Shown: piece by piece, positions 1 through 11,823 of the stretch
Layout of the letters: each line of letters begins with the position of its first letter
Position numbering within the stretch: position 1 is the stretch's first letter
Assembly (NCBI GenBank): GCA_010093515.1
Contig: MU001670.1
Span: forward strand, 236,930-300,929
Origin: Lineolata rhizophorae
Taxonomy: Eukaryota > Ascomycota > Dothideomycetes > Lineolatales > Lineolataceae
Length of the DNA stretch: 64,000 nt
Direction of reading: 5' to 3'
Position numbers and translations under genes: made by a program
Notes under the pieces: model-generated
The model's database searches: none
The model's input: the letters and a program-made list of their open reading frames with translations, nothing else
What the model was told of the DNA's origin: nothing

Positions 1-365
1 CGACTCGGTGATATTGACGACTCGGTGATGAAACACGTTAGTAAAGTTACAACATATATATCCTGTGATGATTTACTTACGTGGCTAGCCCTTCATCTTT
101 ATCCTAAGTTAAAACTATTTACTAGGTATCTTACGCTATACGTATTCTTACTAGAAATCGTGCCTTCGACTTTACTTTGGAATGTCTAAGGCAATAACAT
201 GTCTTAACCCTATGCCATAGTGAGTACTCCTGCCTAGTTATTCTATCTTTAATATGGCATATTGTGCTAAATACAGTGCCAAGACATTAGTTTGTTAACA
301 CCCGAGACATACACGCGATACGCGTAATCTACCATTACACTTCAATATCATATATCTCAACCAAA

Positions 366-605
366 ATGCGTGCTTTTGGCATAGAAATTTCAGGGAATCG
401 TAGCCCTCGCGATGAACTTTCTATTACTACTCGCGCTGGTATTGTCTCTGTAGCCGAAAACTACGTTTCTAAAGCTAAAATCGTATGTAATTACTCTATT
501 TCTTAGTAGGCTGTTTATAATACTATTTAACGCTTTAAAACTACGGGTAGCCTTAAGTCTCGACCTTATATAGGGGCATGTTAGCGTATATATAGTTCCT
601 AGCCG
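366..605 (+). mobile_element. Degenerate Tc1/mariner transposase N-terminal relic
   Basis: Read on the plus strand from the ATG at 366, the frame gives RSPRDELSITTRAGIV, then SKAKIVCNYSIS, then AVYNTI and RFKTTGSLKSRP. This is the layout of the N-terminal helix-turn-helix of fungal Tc1-like transposases (RAxIVALxEAG, then VSxSTVxxTIxRYKETGSxxSRPRSGRP). The frame carries in-frame TAG and TAA codons where glutamine codons (CAG, CAA) would be expected, the signature of C-to-T change by repeat-induced point mutation. No catalytic DDE domain or terminal repeats were recognised nearby. It is a dead fragment and the family call rests on the HTH alone. Confidence 0.5.
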
Positions 606-1424
606 GCAGCATCGCACTTGAAGTGCGATACTGTGCCAGTCTTTTGGCCAAGTTGGTGTAATGGGCTAGAGCCCAGGTAGATCCTCGGTGGAACCTTCGG
701 TAAGACTTCGGATCGGGGTTGAGTACCTCCGATCCTCTGCTAGGTAGAAAACTCTATCCGAGAGCCTTTCGGCTCTTTATCGAATACAATCCTGTTACCA
801 GGCACCGGCAACCTCTGCGCAGCCCCTTACATCTATATTTCCTTCCAGTGCAATAAGTCTCAGCTTCCGACCACTAAAGAGTCTAAGTATAATGTGATGG
901 TGAGGAAGGATGAAAGAGCCTGCTCGCAGAGACCCAGGGCCTTGCTTCCAGTTGATGAGTTTCGATCACTTTCCAAGCATTTCGCGTAGCATCCGTTTCT
1001 TCCTCGTACTAGTTATGTGGTCTACTCAACTACTTGTTAAAGAGGGGCTTGATTTTGAGGCCCAAGCCTTAATAGCAAATTTGTTTTTGTCTTAGCATTA
1101 CTACCTACGATGCTGTTTTACTTCCTTTGCAGCTTTTACCTAGTTGTCGAACGATTCCTCAGTATTACTCACTTGCCCGCTTCAGGCTTTGACATTCCCT
1201 CCTAGATATAGTATTTCCTGCATATCAGTTAACACTCAACTACTCCGATCATTTCATTTCCTATTTTCTATTATGATCTAGCGTCTCTATTGCCGGTGAG
1301 CTGTGGTGGTTACTTCGGCATGTGGCTCTATATAATTCTTGTCGCTTCTGAGTAGCTTTGCAAGCAGGACTACTGCTTTCAGTCTAGCGATTGTACCCCT
1401 AGGTGAATCAGGCTACATCAGTCT

Positions 1425-1497
1425 GTGAAGGGCTTATAACATTTGACAATTAGTCACATTGATAAGTCTGCGACTGCCTACTACATAAGCCCTTCAC
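1425..1497. repeat. 13-bp perfect inverted repeat
   Basis: gtgaagggcttat at 1425-1437 is the exact reverse complement of ataagcccttcac at 1485-1497, with a 47-base spacer. It lies inside AT-rich relic DNA. It could be the ends of a very small MITE-like remnant or a chance stem; no flanking target duplication is evident. Confidence 0.4.
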
Positions 1498-1758
1498 TAT
1501 AGCCACCATTTTTATCTAGAGGGCCAGACTCGGACCTGTTCCCGAAGCTCCATTAACCCTATTAGGATTTGAAACATAGGAGATTTACTCATTCTCTTAA
1601 TCAATGTACAGCGCCAAACGGCGTGTGCGGCACTTGCATGTCCTTTGCAATGCCATTCCAGTTCATCCCAAGAAATCCAAACATGACTGTATTAGTCACA
1701 AAGAAGACTCCAAACGAGCCACACCGACCTCCTCCAAATTTCACACAGCGACACTCGT

Positions 1759-3502
1759 CTACTCCATCCATTCGCCCCCCAGCCACCTATTGAACATATC
1801 CAGGCTCGCCTCGCTCTGGTCAAACGGCACCATATGGCCGGCGGCGTGGATGCGCAGGAACGTAAAGTTGCCCGCCGACTTGACCGCGCCAATGTCGTCA
1901 CCGTCGCCGCCAAGGCGCAGGTCCTTCATCTTGGCCGCCTTGAAGTCCGGCTGGCCGGACCACTCAAGGGCTTCGGTCCACGCCTTGTTGCCCAGCCAGT
2001 TGCAGATGTAGTCGGCATCGCCCTAGGAGTCAAGGTTAGGATTTCGCATTAAGATGGGTCGTGAAAACACTTACGGCATAGATCAGAACGGGAATCTCCT
2101 CGAGCAGACCGGGCACCAGGCGATGGAACGGCTTCATCCAATCCCCCTGGAACAAAAAGTTCCTATTGATGTCGAAGTTGCAGCTTTCGTAGCTCGATAC
2201 CTCGGCGCCGACCGCTTCCTGGACATCCCTCTTGTTGAGGTACTCCGAGATCCAGCCTAGCTCTGTGTAGCACAAGTTGCTCTCGTCCTCGCACTTGCCG
2301 CGGACGTCATAGACGTTCTGGCCCGTGCGCTGGTAGGGCCCAATCATGGCGTTGTTGCAGTAGATGGAGGCCGGCACGCACGTCCAGACCGATTCCGAGT
2401 CGTAGCAAGACTGGATCAGCGACGCGCAGCGCGGATACGCGTTATCCATGGCTTGGCACTGGCCATCGTCAAGCACGGCGGGCCAGCCGCCTTCGCCGCA
2501 CGCCATCGGGCGGTAGTACTCGTACTGAGTTAGGCCATCCGTGAGGCCATTGCCAATGAGTACGCTCTGTAGGTTGATGTTACGCTTCTTGTGGGAGAGG
2601 ATCTCAGCCGCGAAGACCGGGATGTAGTGACCCGCATACGACTCTCCCGCGATGTGGAAGTCCTGCTTGGCGTACTCCGGAAACTGCTTGAAGAAGAGGG
2701 TAAGGAGCGCATAGACGTCCTTTCCAGCGGCGACGGTGTTGGTGACAGAGCTACCGCTATAGGAAAAGCCGACGTTGACCGGTTGGTCGAGGAAGATAAC
2801 GGAAGCATTGCTGTTCCAAGAGTACGGGTTGTTCACCACTTCAATGCTCTTATTGACCGAGGACGGGCCGAGCTCCATGAATAGACCAGTCAGGGAGGAG
2901 CAGCCGGGGCCGCCGTTGAGCCAGAGGACAACGGGGTCGTTCTCAGGGTCATTGCGCGACTCGAAGAACCCTGGGGAACAGTTAGCAGCCAACGAGAATC
3001 ATTTGCTCTCCGGAATCATCTTACAATAGAACAGATGCTTGTCTTCCTCATCATCGTCTAGATAACCAGAGAACTGCTTCACAGAATCTACACCCAACTT
3101 GCTCGGATCGACCGCCTTTGTCCTGAGGTTGTAGTTCTCCAACCTCCCTTCGACTTCTCGTTCCTGCTCGCCATCCTCGTTCTCGACCCACACGCTCTGC
3201 ACATCGGCGCCACGCACGATGTGATCCCAGGCGCTATCGGGCTTGCGAGAGTGCGGCTTCGGCGCCGAGAAGAAGGACCCGGTCTCGAAGCTCTCCGGGA
3301 ACAGCATCGCCATCTCGTCCCATAGCTGCCGCGCCTCTGCCGTCATGTCGCCGAGCGATTCGGCGAAGCCGGCCAGCTGCTGGCTCCAGTGGCTAGTGGC
3401 ATCGGAGAATGTCTTGGGCAGCTGGAGGGGCTGCTGGTTCGGCGGCGCGAGGGCCGCCGTCGCGGAAGCACCCGCAAGGAGTGCGGAAGCGGCGACCTTC
3501 AT
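1759..3502 (-). CDS. cpyA: Carboxypeptidase Y, vacuolar serine carboxypeptidase
   Basis: Serine carboxypeptidase of family S10, which removes C-terminal residues from peptides in the vacuole. Three exons by my model: 3502-3025, 2970-2075 and 2022-1759, giving 545 aa, the usual length for fungal CPY precursors. The N terminus is a signal peptide ([19 protein letters not shown]), followed by a propeptide of about 130 residues. The mature part carries the oxyanion motif [10 protein letters not shown] and the nucleophile in [10 protein letters not shown]. The catalytic Asp lies in [12 protein letters not shown] at the start of the last exon, and the catalytic His in [11 protein letters not shown]. 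Both introns (54 and 52 nt) have GTAAG donors and restore conserved motifs exactly (HLFYWFFESR and LIYAGDADY). A GAT trinucleotide run sits just upstream of the start. Family assignment is secure; vacuolar location follows from family knowledge. Confidence 0.95.
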
Positions 3503-4422
3503 CGTGAAGCTGGGTGATGATGATGATGATGATGCTGGTGGAGAGTGAGCGTGGGAGATGGAGGACGGATGGAGAATCGAAGAGTGGGCTGGGAGCTTGG
3601 TTCCGAGGGTCGGTGCCTGGAGGAGCTTTGCCGCCTCGCTACCAGTGCTGAGACGGCGCGCGGAGCTTCGGGATAGCTTACGTCAACACCCCGCTAGCCG
3701 ACGGAACCCGACCGTATGTTGACGGTTCCCGGGAAAGGTGACAAGGAAAGAACTTATAAACTTACAGATAGGAGAGATAAAGATGGAAGTGGTCGGTGCC
3801 AAACAACGCCTACTTGGAGGAAGGCGGTGCTGTGAAGAGGAAAGGAGAAAGGGAGAAGGGCGGGAGCGCAGAAGGATGGAGGGAGCTGTGACTGAAACAC
3901 GGTCGACTGGGGCAACCAGTCCGACGTGTGCGCGGGTGGTTGGGGCGATCGGCCGCGGGTCACCAGGTCCGACGCCGCTGCCCACGTGCTAGCGCCAGGG
4001 CAGAGGCTGCGCCCGGTTTCGCACACCGGAACAACTCTGATCCGTAGATTTGAGGAGGCATTGTGGCTGTCCGCAGCTGGAGTGTTTGAATTTCAAGAGT
4101 AGAACCAAGAAAGTTTATTGAGAATAGCCTAGCCATAAAACTAGGTCATAAAAATTAGAGATCCTATAAGCCATAAAATTTAAAGATAGAATATTCTGGG
4201 GATTTTCTTTCGCGTCCGATTTAGTTTCTAGAAAGCCTTTTTTTGAATATCTCTAGCGGTTGCTAAGCTAGGGCGGTCTTGGCGCCTACACGGGTCGTGC
4301 GTCGATGACGGTGCAGCATGTGTGCTTTGTAGGCGACACTTTTTTCCCGCGTCTCGTACCTAGACATCCCCACCATCGAATTTTGAAAATCCCGAAATAT
4401 TACAGAGGAACGCGCCGGCAAA
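3503..4422. other. Divergent intergenic region between cpyA and sdo1
   Basis: About 0.9 kb separates two divergently transcribed genes, so it should contain both promoters. A run of about six GAT units lies at 3515-3534 in the likely cpyA leader. A markedly AT-rich block at about 4105-4260, with repeated cataaaa words, interrupts GC-rich DNA and may be a decayed insertion. Apparent ORFs here have skewed composition and no recognisable family. Confidence 0.5.
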
Positions 4423-5506
4423 ATGCCTGTCGGAATAAACCAAGTACGTCCACTATTATCGAACTGCTTTTACGATCTCGGAATAGAATGCTAACTGCAC
4501 CCGACACCAGCCCTCGAACCAAATCAAGCTCACCAACGTCTCCCTCGTGCGCATGAAGAAGGGCAAAAAGCGCTACGAGATCGCGTGCTACAAGAACAAG
4601 GTGCTCGAATGGCGCTCGGGCGTCGAGACGGACATGGACAACGTGCTACAGATTCCCAACGTGTTCCTGTCGGTCAGCAAAGGGGCGGTGGCGCCGCAGC
4701 AGGAGCTGGCCAAGTCGTTCGGGGCCAAGGCGAGCCTCGACGACATCATTCTCGAGATCCTGAATAAAGGGGAGCTGCAAGTCGGGGAGAAGGAGAGGCA
4801 GGCCCAGCTGGAGCGCGTTCACAACGAGGTCATGGACATCGTGGCCGGCCGCCTGGTCGACCCGAAGACGAAGCGCGTCTACACGACGGGCATGATCGAG
4901 AAGGCGCTCGACCAGCTGTCTTCCATGGGTGGAGGGGCGCAGCATCACGAGGGCAGCGCGAAGGGCACGCCGAGCGCGAGCGGGACGGCGACGCCGACGA
5001 CGGGCGAAATCGGAGAGGCGAAGGGGAAGGGTCCAGCAGCGGCGGCGGCGGCGGCGGCGCAGAAAGATCACCTTCCGACTTGGACGGGCGTCACGACGAC
5101 GAAAGCGGCGAAGTCGCAGGCCCTCGACGCCATGCGCGCGCTCATCGCCCATCAGCCCATCCCCGTCGCCCGCGCCCGCATGCGGCTGCGCATCACCTGT
5201 TCGACCAACATTCTGAAGCAGGGTGTCAAGGCCGCGCCGCCGGCCTCTAAATCTGCGGGTAAGGGCGCCGCTGCGGCCGACGACGACGGCGAGAAGGAGA
5301 AGGCGGGCGGTGGGACGGTGAAAGATAGGATTCTGAGCTACGTTGAGGAGGTCGAGACGCAGGATGTGCTCGGCGAGGAGTGGGAAGTGGTGGGCTTCGT
5401 GGAGCCGGGAGCGTTTAGGGCGCTATCGGACTTCGTGGGGGGACAGACCAAAGGGAGGGCGAGGGCAGAGGTGCTGGATATGGCTGTGGTGCATGAAGGG
5501 GATTGA
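4423..5506 (+). CDS. sdo1: Ribosome maturation protein Sdo1 (SBDS family)
   Basis: SBDS/Sdo1 works with the GTPase Efl1 to release Tif6/eIF6 from nascent 60S subunits, activating them for translation. Exon 1 (4423-4443) encodes only MPVGINQ; after a 67-nt intron exon 2 (4511-5506) continues PSNQIKLTNVSLVRMKKG. That junction matches the family N terminus and explains why the long reading frame lacks a proper start. The FYSH domain (about residues 1-95) includes RYEIACYKNKVLEWRSG, and the helical middle domain has DPKTKRVYTTGMIEKAL. The protein is 338 aa, against about 250 in yeast. The excess is two low-complexity insertions rich in Ala, Gly, Thr and Lys: one after the middle domain (GGGAQHHEGS onward, with an Ala run) and one inside domain III. 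The C terminus (EVVGFVEPGAFRALSDFV) is conserved. Confidence 0.95.
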
Positions 5507-8500
5507 GCGCGAAGGGAGAGAAGAGCTGTGGTGGAGCTATGGGGTTGACATTCAAGGCGTTTATTTTGGATTAGAGCTGGGCATATTGGTTGGGCTGTTG
5601 CTGGGGATGCTGGGGCATAGCACGACAAGCTCACGATTTTGTCCTGATGTCGCGACGCATGACGAAGGCGTTCTGGTAAAGGTCTATGATGATTATAAGG
5701 AACTGAAAATATACCGAAGTATCTACCCACCTACCCTTTCGAAACAGCCGCATGCGTTTAGGGTTGCTAGGAGCACGAGGTCTGCGCGTGGCCATGCAGG
5801 GATGCCCATCCGGTGTGGACGGAACTTGAAGCCGCGGTCTAAACTTTGAGCACGGAACGAAGGTAGAAGACCTTGGAATTCGTGTCGATCACGTCCTCGA
5901 CGTCAGAGGCGAAGCGTGACTCATGCTTCTAGGCGCAACGTGCGCCCACACTCTCACTTTTGCCATGGGATTGAACCGAACGATGCTAGTTTGCCGGTTT
6001 CCGAATGCGGTTTTTAACTTCCGAGTGTTCGGCCTGACAAGTGAGAGCCCGGGAATCAGGCCGGTAACGACAGGAGTCGGTTTGGCGCGGTGCCTGGTTT
6101 GGCTATCGCCGACATTGTCTGGAAGGAGTCCCGACTTCCAGACTCCGTGGAAGGCCCTCAATATACGGATGGGTCATCAAACGGCGCGAGCGTACTCCGT
6201 ATATCGCAGGGCAGATAAGTGAGGTCAGTGTGTCGGCGACTCGCAGCACAAGAGGTCCTGCCTGTTACGTCGGGTGTGCAATTGAGCCTAAAGTGAGCGC
6301 GCAGACCGAATCGAGGGTTCAGTCGGCATCGGACAGCAGCGACGCGATAACGACCTTCTGGTCGAGTAAATTACCCCATGAGGGATTTGTGGAGCTCGGG
6401 CACCACTCAGCTCCGCCCTGATGGCCGTCTAAATGGCAAGTCGCTCGCCGGTTCGCCGCTACGTACCGACACTGGCACGGCGGCAGAAAAAGGCAAAGAG
6501 CCGGTCCCTCCGTTAGTCTGAGTCGCGGCCGTTTCAAAGACGGGCTTGCGGCACGCGACAGGGAGGCACACGGGTGTGGCACCGCATGGACCCGGCAACC
6601 GGGGCAGGCACGTTTCGAGAAGGAAGACGGGACGAGCTGATTGGCGGTGCGACGAAAGCCACGGCGCCCGGCAAAAAGGGATCGTGAAGAGCGACGAGAG
6701 TAGGGCCGTTGTTGAGTGGTGCCTGTGTCGCATGCGTGCCGCCGACTCCTTCCAGCCGCGGTGAAACATACGTCACGGCTGCTGCGGCCGGTGCCGGGGT
6801 TGGGATTGGCGATGGATTCGAGACGAGAGGGGATGATTGATTGTCGTTGAGCAATCGTGGGCGGGCGAAAAGGAAAGGGAGAAAGAGAGAAGAGGCCACT
6901 CAGGCCCTTACATTTGGGTCTTGAGCGTGACGATTCTCCGGGACTCCGTTGCAGGACCGTGTCTCAGTTCCTGATAGCCAGTCGCCGAGTGCCGCCGCCT
7001 GGGCGTCACATACGTATCGCAGCGCAGACGGCCAGATGGCACGCCCAGCCGGAGCGCGCCGAGATTCGAGAAGCAAGCCCCATCGTAGGGACTAGCGAGC
7101 TAAACCTTTTAGCTACGCGCGACATGACTACATGACGGCGGCCCGGCGCATTGCATCTGTCGACGGCGGTGAAGCTTGCGCAGGGGTCATCGCTGACGTG
7201 CCGTTGGGTTCCACACGTTCGCTGCCGTCGGGCAGAACCAAGAGCCAGCGGACCTTTGAAATCGTGGACTGTTTGACGGGCTTATCGCAATGCCGAGCCA
7301 GTGCTCTACATAGGTAAGGCGTCGACCTGTTGTGAGACTCGAGCAAATTTCAGAGCACGGCTTGCAATATACGTAATTGCGCAGTCCGCTCTCTCCAAAG
7401 GTGGGAGAGGGCTGGGGAGCCGGATGCGGGTGACCATCCACGGCGCGAAGCGATATCAATCAATTGACAAGTGAAGCTTCACCACGTTGCGTGTGATTGG
7501 TATCTTTGTCCTTTCGGGATGCCCGATTCTGCTGGGGTGGCAAACAACAAATCTAGGTCCGCGCGATAAAATAATATCCAAGACTTGAATGGGTTGAGAA
7601 AGAAGCAAAGAAATAGACAACTCAGAAGGAGCATCCACGCGGCGGTCTTACGTAGCGGCGGCGAAATCATCGAGGATAACCGGCCCTGTTCTTGTTCGGA
7701 GATTTTCTGCGCGGGTATCGCATTGTCGCAGCAGCCCGAAGGCCCAGAGGGTGTGCACAACCCCTCCGTTCCTCCACCGCTCCAACCACGTCGAAGCACT
7801 AAGACGCCTGCCGTCGCCGAATCGAGGGAAGGAAGAAGTCGAAACGACCTCAGGCGTTCTCACTGCGTTGCGTGGGTGGGCATCAGTCTTGTCTACGCCT
7901 TGGCGCATTGGCGCGCGAGCAAAACAACGCGGCAAAGCCCAAAGCAGGCAAGCAAAGCAAAGCCGCCTGCGTAGACGCATATCACGACGCTTCCGCAGCG
8001 CACCCGTCATCCCTGCACCCGCCCCAAAGAGCGCGGAACCCAGCCCAAACAAGCGCGCCCTGGCCGCAAGCCCAGCCCGGTTGAAACGTAGGCCGTGAGC
8101 TTCATTGCCGCCTCGCTCCGCTACACCAGCGCCAATCCGCCAGCGGAACTGAACCGTTTCGATCCCCGTCGACCCGTTCGCTCCCCCTCCCCCTTCGAGA
8201 CCAGAGGGGTCCCCTCCCTTTCTCGTCCTAAGCGGCCGAGAACGCCCGAGCGCAGCCGGAAGAGCGAAAAACAAGGGCTCTTCGCTGAGTGGACCTTTTT
8301 CGTTGTCTGACGTCTCCCCTAGACGCGCTGCTGCTGCACGCCGCCCGCTTTCCCGCCAACGCCCGCCGCGAGCAAGGGGGGTGTGGGCAGCCCAGCCCGG
8401 CCGTGCCCGTTCTTGCCGGCGGGAAAAAGATAGGGCTGCTGAACCCAATAACCCTTCTCTCCTTCGGGGGGAGGTTATATAAAAGCGCAAACCATGGAGA

Positions 8501-9612
8501 TTCAGGTGAGCCGACCAGTCACGTCCTTTCCTTTTCTTTTTCGCGCCTTTTTGCCTCCCAAGGGCACCGCACGCATCGCACGACCTCAGGACCCACCGCC
8601 GATAAAACAAAATATAATACCACACCCCCCCATACCCCCTTCTGCTTCGCTGCACAGGACTGGCACTCCCCCTTACACCCCTCCTCTCCCAATTTCCTCG
8701 TTCCTGCTCAGCCCTACATGCCTTTTTGTCCCTGCCTTGCCGTTGATCTCCTCTTGTAAAACCTGTCTGCCGGCACGTTTTTGGCTTGCTCTTGCATCTG
8801 CCTTACCGCCATTGCGCCGTCCTGCCGGGACCTTGTTGATCGACGGCGCATCTGCGGGCTGTGACGCCTCACTCCTCTCTATTTATACGTATGTTCGCGG
8901 CCGCGTCCGCGCGGATGTGATCTTTGATCGTCACTAGCCGGGCTATTTCATCCTACACAACTCTTTTGATTTGCTTTGCTGCGGCCCTCCCTACTCATCC
9001 TGCGGCTGGCATTTTGTGTGTATCCATCTTGGTGCGAGAGACAGAAACGGGAGACCCAATCAATTGCTACGTCGGCCGGTTGCTTACCTGCTGCTCTGGG
9101 TCGCCACCTTCGGGCGTGTTACTCTGATTACTTTTTGTAAAACCTCGTCCTAGGTTTCAAAGAAGTGGGAGAGCGCCGCGGCCAAGGTAGCCCACAGACT
9201 GCTTTGATTGATTCTGTCTCTTTTTTCCCCCATACCGACAGTCCGCTTCCTATTCGTATAACCTCTCTCCAAATCCCAAACACTCATGTACCCGCCGGTG
9301 ACGCGGGAGGACTCGACTACCACCCGGCCTACTGCTCACCTGGTCGTTGCCGCACCACCCTGGTGTCTGCCTGGCTTCCCACGGCAGCTTCCGGCCACCT
9401 CAGTCCCACCGGTCGCGATGGCAGGACCAAATTTGCATCACCCTTGACATATTTTTCTCGTGTGTTGAACGAATTGGAATCCTAGTCAGCGCCTTTTCTC
9501 GGACCACATCTTCAGTCGCACTCTACAAATTTGCACTCTCGTTATACTCAGACACGTCGGCAATCATTGCGTCCTCTTGTACATTCAGCTTGTCCTCGTT
9601 TGCCCCCAAATC
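5507..9612. other. 4.1 kb region with no recognisable gene
   Basis: No reading frame here resembles a protein family. The longest, about 335 codons on the minus strand over 7648-8655, is rich in Arg, Gly and Ala in low-complexity order and looks like a composition artefact. From about 8450 the sequence turns pyrimidine-rich on the plus strand, with a TATA-like box at 8476-8485, as expected for a promoter and long leader of the downstream gtr2 gene. The rest (5850-7600) could hold regulatory DNA or an unrecognised non-coding RNA; I see nothing that identifies one. Confidence 0.45.
8476..8485 (+). promoter_or_regulatory. TATA-like box, possible gtr2 promoter
   Basis: TATATAAAAG is a good TATA match. 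It is followed by about 1.1 kb of CT-rich DNA up to the gtr2 start codon at 9613, so a leader starting here would be long unless it contains an intron. No other gene lies downstream on this strand. Position is the only support for linking it to gtr2. Confidence 0.35.
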
Positions 9613-11265
9613 ATGGCTTCGTCTTATCTCACCGTCCCGGCGCGGCGTCACCCTGAAAACGGGCAGGGGCAGAGCAACGATTCACGCTCGCGAAGGTTCA
9701 AGCCGGCAGCTCAGTTGACATTGTTGCGTTATCTACAGGACTTACAAGATGCGGAGGTGCCGCCGAGCCCCGTCCAGCCGCGGTTTCACACAGGCAGGAT
9801 GCCCAACAGCAAAGATGGCGACGACAAGCCACGGCTGCTGCTAATGGGCCAGAAGCGGTGAGTTGGCCTACTTCGTTTCGAGCCTCGGCAGATACCGGTG
9901 GACCGAAGCGTCACTTCCTGTTCTGAGTGAAGTGGTGTGGTTCTGTTGCGGGGGTGGGCGATCTCGCCGGTCTCTGGGTCGATTGATCTGGTAACTAGAA
10001 CGGGAAGCATGCGCTCATTTTGTCCACATCAGGAGCGGAAAGTCGTCGATATCCAGCGTCGTCTTCCACAAGCTACCGCCCAGCGAAACGCTCTATATTG
10101 AAACGACGACGCGGATCAAGAAGGATTCGATGCAGTGAGTATATTCCGCTCCTACCTAAGTTCACTGCCCCACCGCCTGTTCCTGTGCATCCCACGTCTC
10201 CCACGCGCGCCGACGGCTTGACTTCTTCACCGCCTCTCGCTCTTATCTCGGCCGACCCTTGGTTCTCCAAAGTCTGGCTCGCTACATGTTCCCGGAACCA
10301 GGGATCGCTAACCACGCGTCTTGGCACGTGCTCTTCGGGTCCGCAGTTCCTTCATGGACTTCCAGATCTGGGACTTCCCGGGGCAGGTCGACTTTGCCAA
10401 CGCGGCAAACCTGTTCGATGTGGATAGCATCTTCAACGAAATCGGGGCGCTTATCTGGGTCATCGATGCGCAAGATGACTACTTCGACGCCATTGCGCGG
10501 CTCAACGCCACGATTCTAAACCTGCAGACGACCTACCCCAACATCAACGTCGAGGTTTTTGTGCACAAGGTGGACGGGTTAAGCGAGGACTACAAGAGCG
10601 ACCTGTTTCGCGACATCATCCAGCGGGTCCAGGACGACCTCTCGGACAACGGGTACGAGAATGCGCCCGTGTCCTTCTACCAAACGAGCATCTACGACCA
10701 CTCCATATTCGAGGCCTTCTCCAAAGTCATCCAGAAGCTGATCCCGCAGCTGCCGACGCTCGAGGCGCTGCTCAACTCTCTCTGTGCCAACTGCCGCATC
10801 CAGAAGGCGTACCTCTTCGACGTGCTCTCCAAAATCTACATCGCGACCGACACGTCGCCGACAGACATGGCCAGCTACGAAATCTGCTCCGACTACATCG
10901 ACGTCATCGTAGACATCTCGGAGATCTACGGCTGGGATCGGCCTGAGGAGGAAGATAGCGGCGGGGTCACGACGGGCCTGGTGGGCGCGGGCGCGGGCGC
11001 CGAGGGCGAGGAGAGCGGGAACCAGGACGCCGAGAGCTTGATCAGGCTCGAGAAGAAGGGGAATAATTATTTGTACTTGCGCGAGATCAACAAGTGAGTT
11101 TTTCTCCCGGGGAGCCGGGGTGGGGGCGTCGTCGCTAACATGGAGAACAGGTACCTGGCGCTCATCTGTCTCATGAGCGAGGATAGCCCCGCAGAGAAGA
11201 AGGCACTCATCGATTACAACGTCGGCGTGTTTCAGGAGGCCATGAAGCAGGTCTTCCCGCGGTGA
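9613..11265 (+). CDS. gtr2: Rag-family GTPase Gtr2 (RagC/D)
   Basis: Gtr2 pairs with Gtr1 in the EGO/Ragulator module on the vacuolar membrane, signalling amino-acid sufficiency to TORC1. Four exons by my model: 9613-9857, 10033-10134, 10347-11093 and 11151-11265, encoding 402 aa. The first junction rebuilds the P-loop (LLLMGQKRSGKSS) and the second leads into SFMDFQIWDFPGQVDF, the RagC/D-type switch II region. The guanine-specificity motif is HKVD. The roadblock-like C-terminal half contains NCRIQKAYLFDVLSKIYIATD and ends near EAMKQVFPR. About 75 residues precede the P-loop, a longer and more polar N terminus than in yeast. The start at 9613 is the first Met of this frame that fits, though an internal Met is possible. 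An acidic Gly/Ala-rich insert sits near residue 335. Confidence 0.93.
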
Positions 11266-11823
11266 TGCTCAGTTCCAAAACATTGCGTGGTTAGGAAGGT
11301 TGGTAGTTGGCAGTTGGACCGAGTTGAGCAAGAATCGGATAGAAAAGTTTTTGTAGCAAAATAACTCTTTTTATTCTTGTTCTTCTACTTCCATTCTGTG
11401 TCTCAATGTCAACCTTAGCTTATGTATTGTGTTGTCACTGGTCCATATACGTCACGCATCCTTGCCAAGCCGCCGATCGCAGACACGTAGTGGCTGATCG
11501 GCAGGGCCGGGCTTCATGGGAGAGTATTCATAGGCGAATTGCATAAAGGCGTGTATGAAGTCGGAGGAGTAGGATTGCACCTTTCTAGTTTGTGTAAACA
11601 TCGTTATTTCGTACGCGTAGAGGGGCAACTAAATTCTCATCAAACATCTACAAACGGAGTAGGATTTACTCAAAAGCGCGGTTTGTACGTCTATTGTAAT
11701 TACAAATACCCCAAGGAATGAAACTAGTCGAACCCTATGAACGATTGAATTTCTAGTTGCTTGTTTTTTCAATGTCACCCATGCATATTGGAGTAGCGGT
11801 ACTATTAAGGAGAAAAAAAAATC
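11266..11823. other. Intergenic region, AT-rich towards its right end
   Basis: Separates the 3' end of gtr2 from the 3' end of the HET ORF (convergent genes), so it should hold two terminator regions. Composition drops in GC from about 11540. A short ORF at 11539-11721 is not recognisable. This is where GC-rich housekeeping DNA gives way to the accessory island. Confidence 0.4.

Larger units (their letters stand above)
1..1758. other. AT-rich gene-free region with transposon relics
   Basis: No intact gene is visible. Composition is AT-rich with frequent stops in all frames, unlike the GC-rich carboxypeptidase gene that follows. The 12-base word cgactcggtgat occurs twice, at 1-12 and 18-29. 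A decayed Tc1/mariner transposase N terminus lies at 366-605, and a 13-bp inverted repeat lies at 1425-1497. The stretch 640-800 looks non-coding and repeat-like, but I could not assign it to a family. Long stop-rich AT-rich blocks of this kind in filamentous ascomycetes usually reflect repeat-induced point mutation; that reading is inference. Confidence 0.6.

Noticed and set aside
640-800. Possible LTR fragment in the AT-rich left end
   Set aside because: No paired repeat, primer-binding site or target duplication could be seen, so no family was assigned.
1601-2260. Several plus-strand ORFs over 1569-2260
   Set aside because: Antisense shadows of the last exons of the carboxypeptidase gene.
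7648-8655. 335-codon minus-strand ORF upstream of gtr2
   Set aside because: Arg/Gly/Ala-rich low-complexity order, no domain, overlapping equally long frames on the other strand; it looks like a GC-composition artefact.
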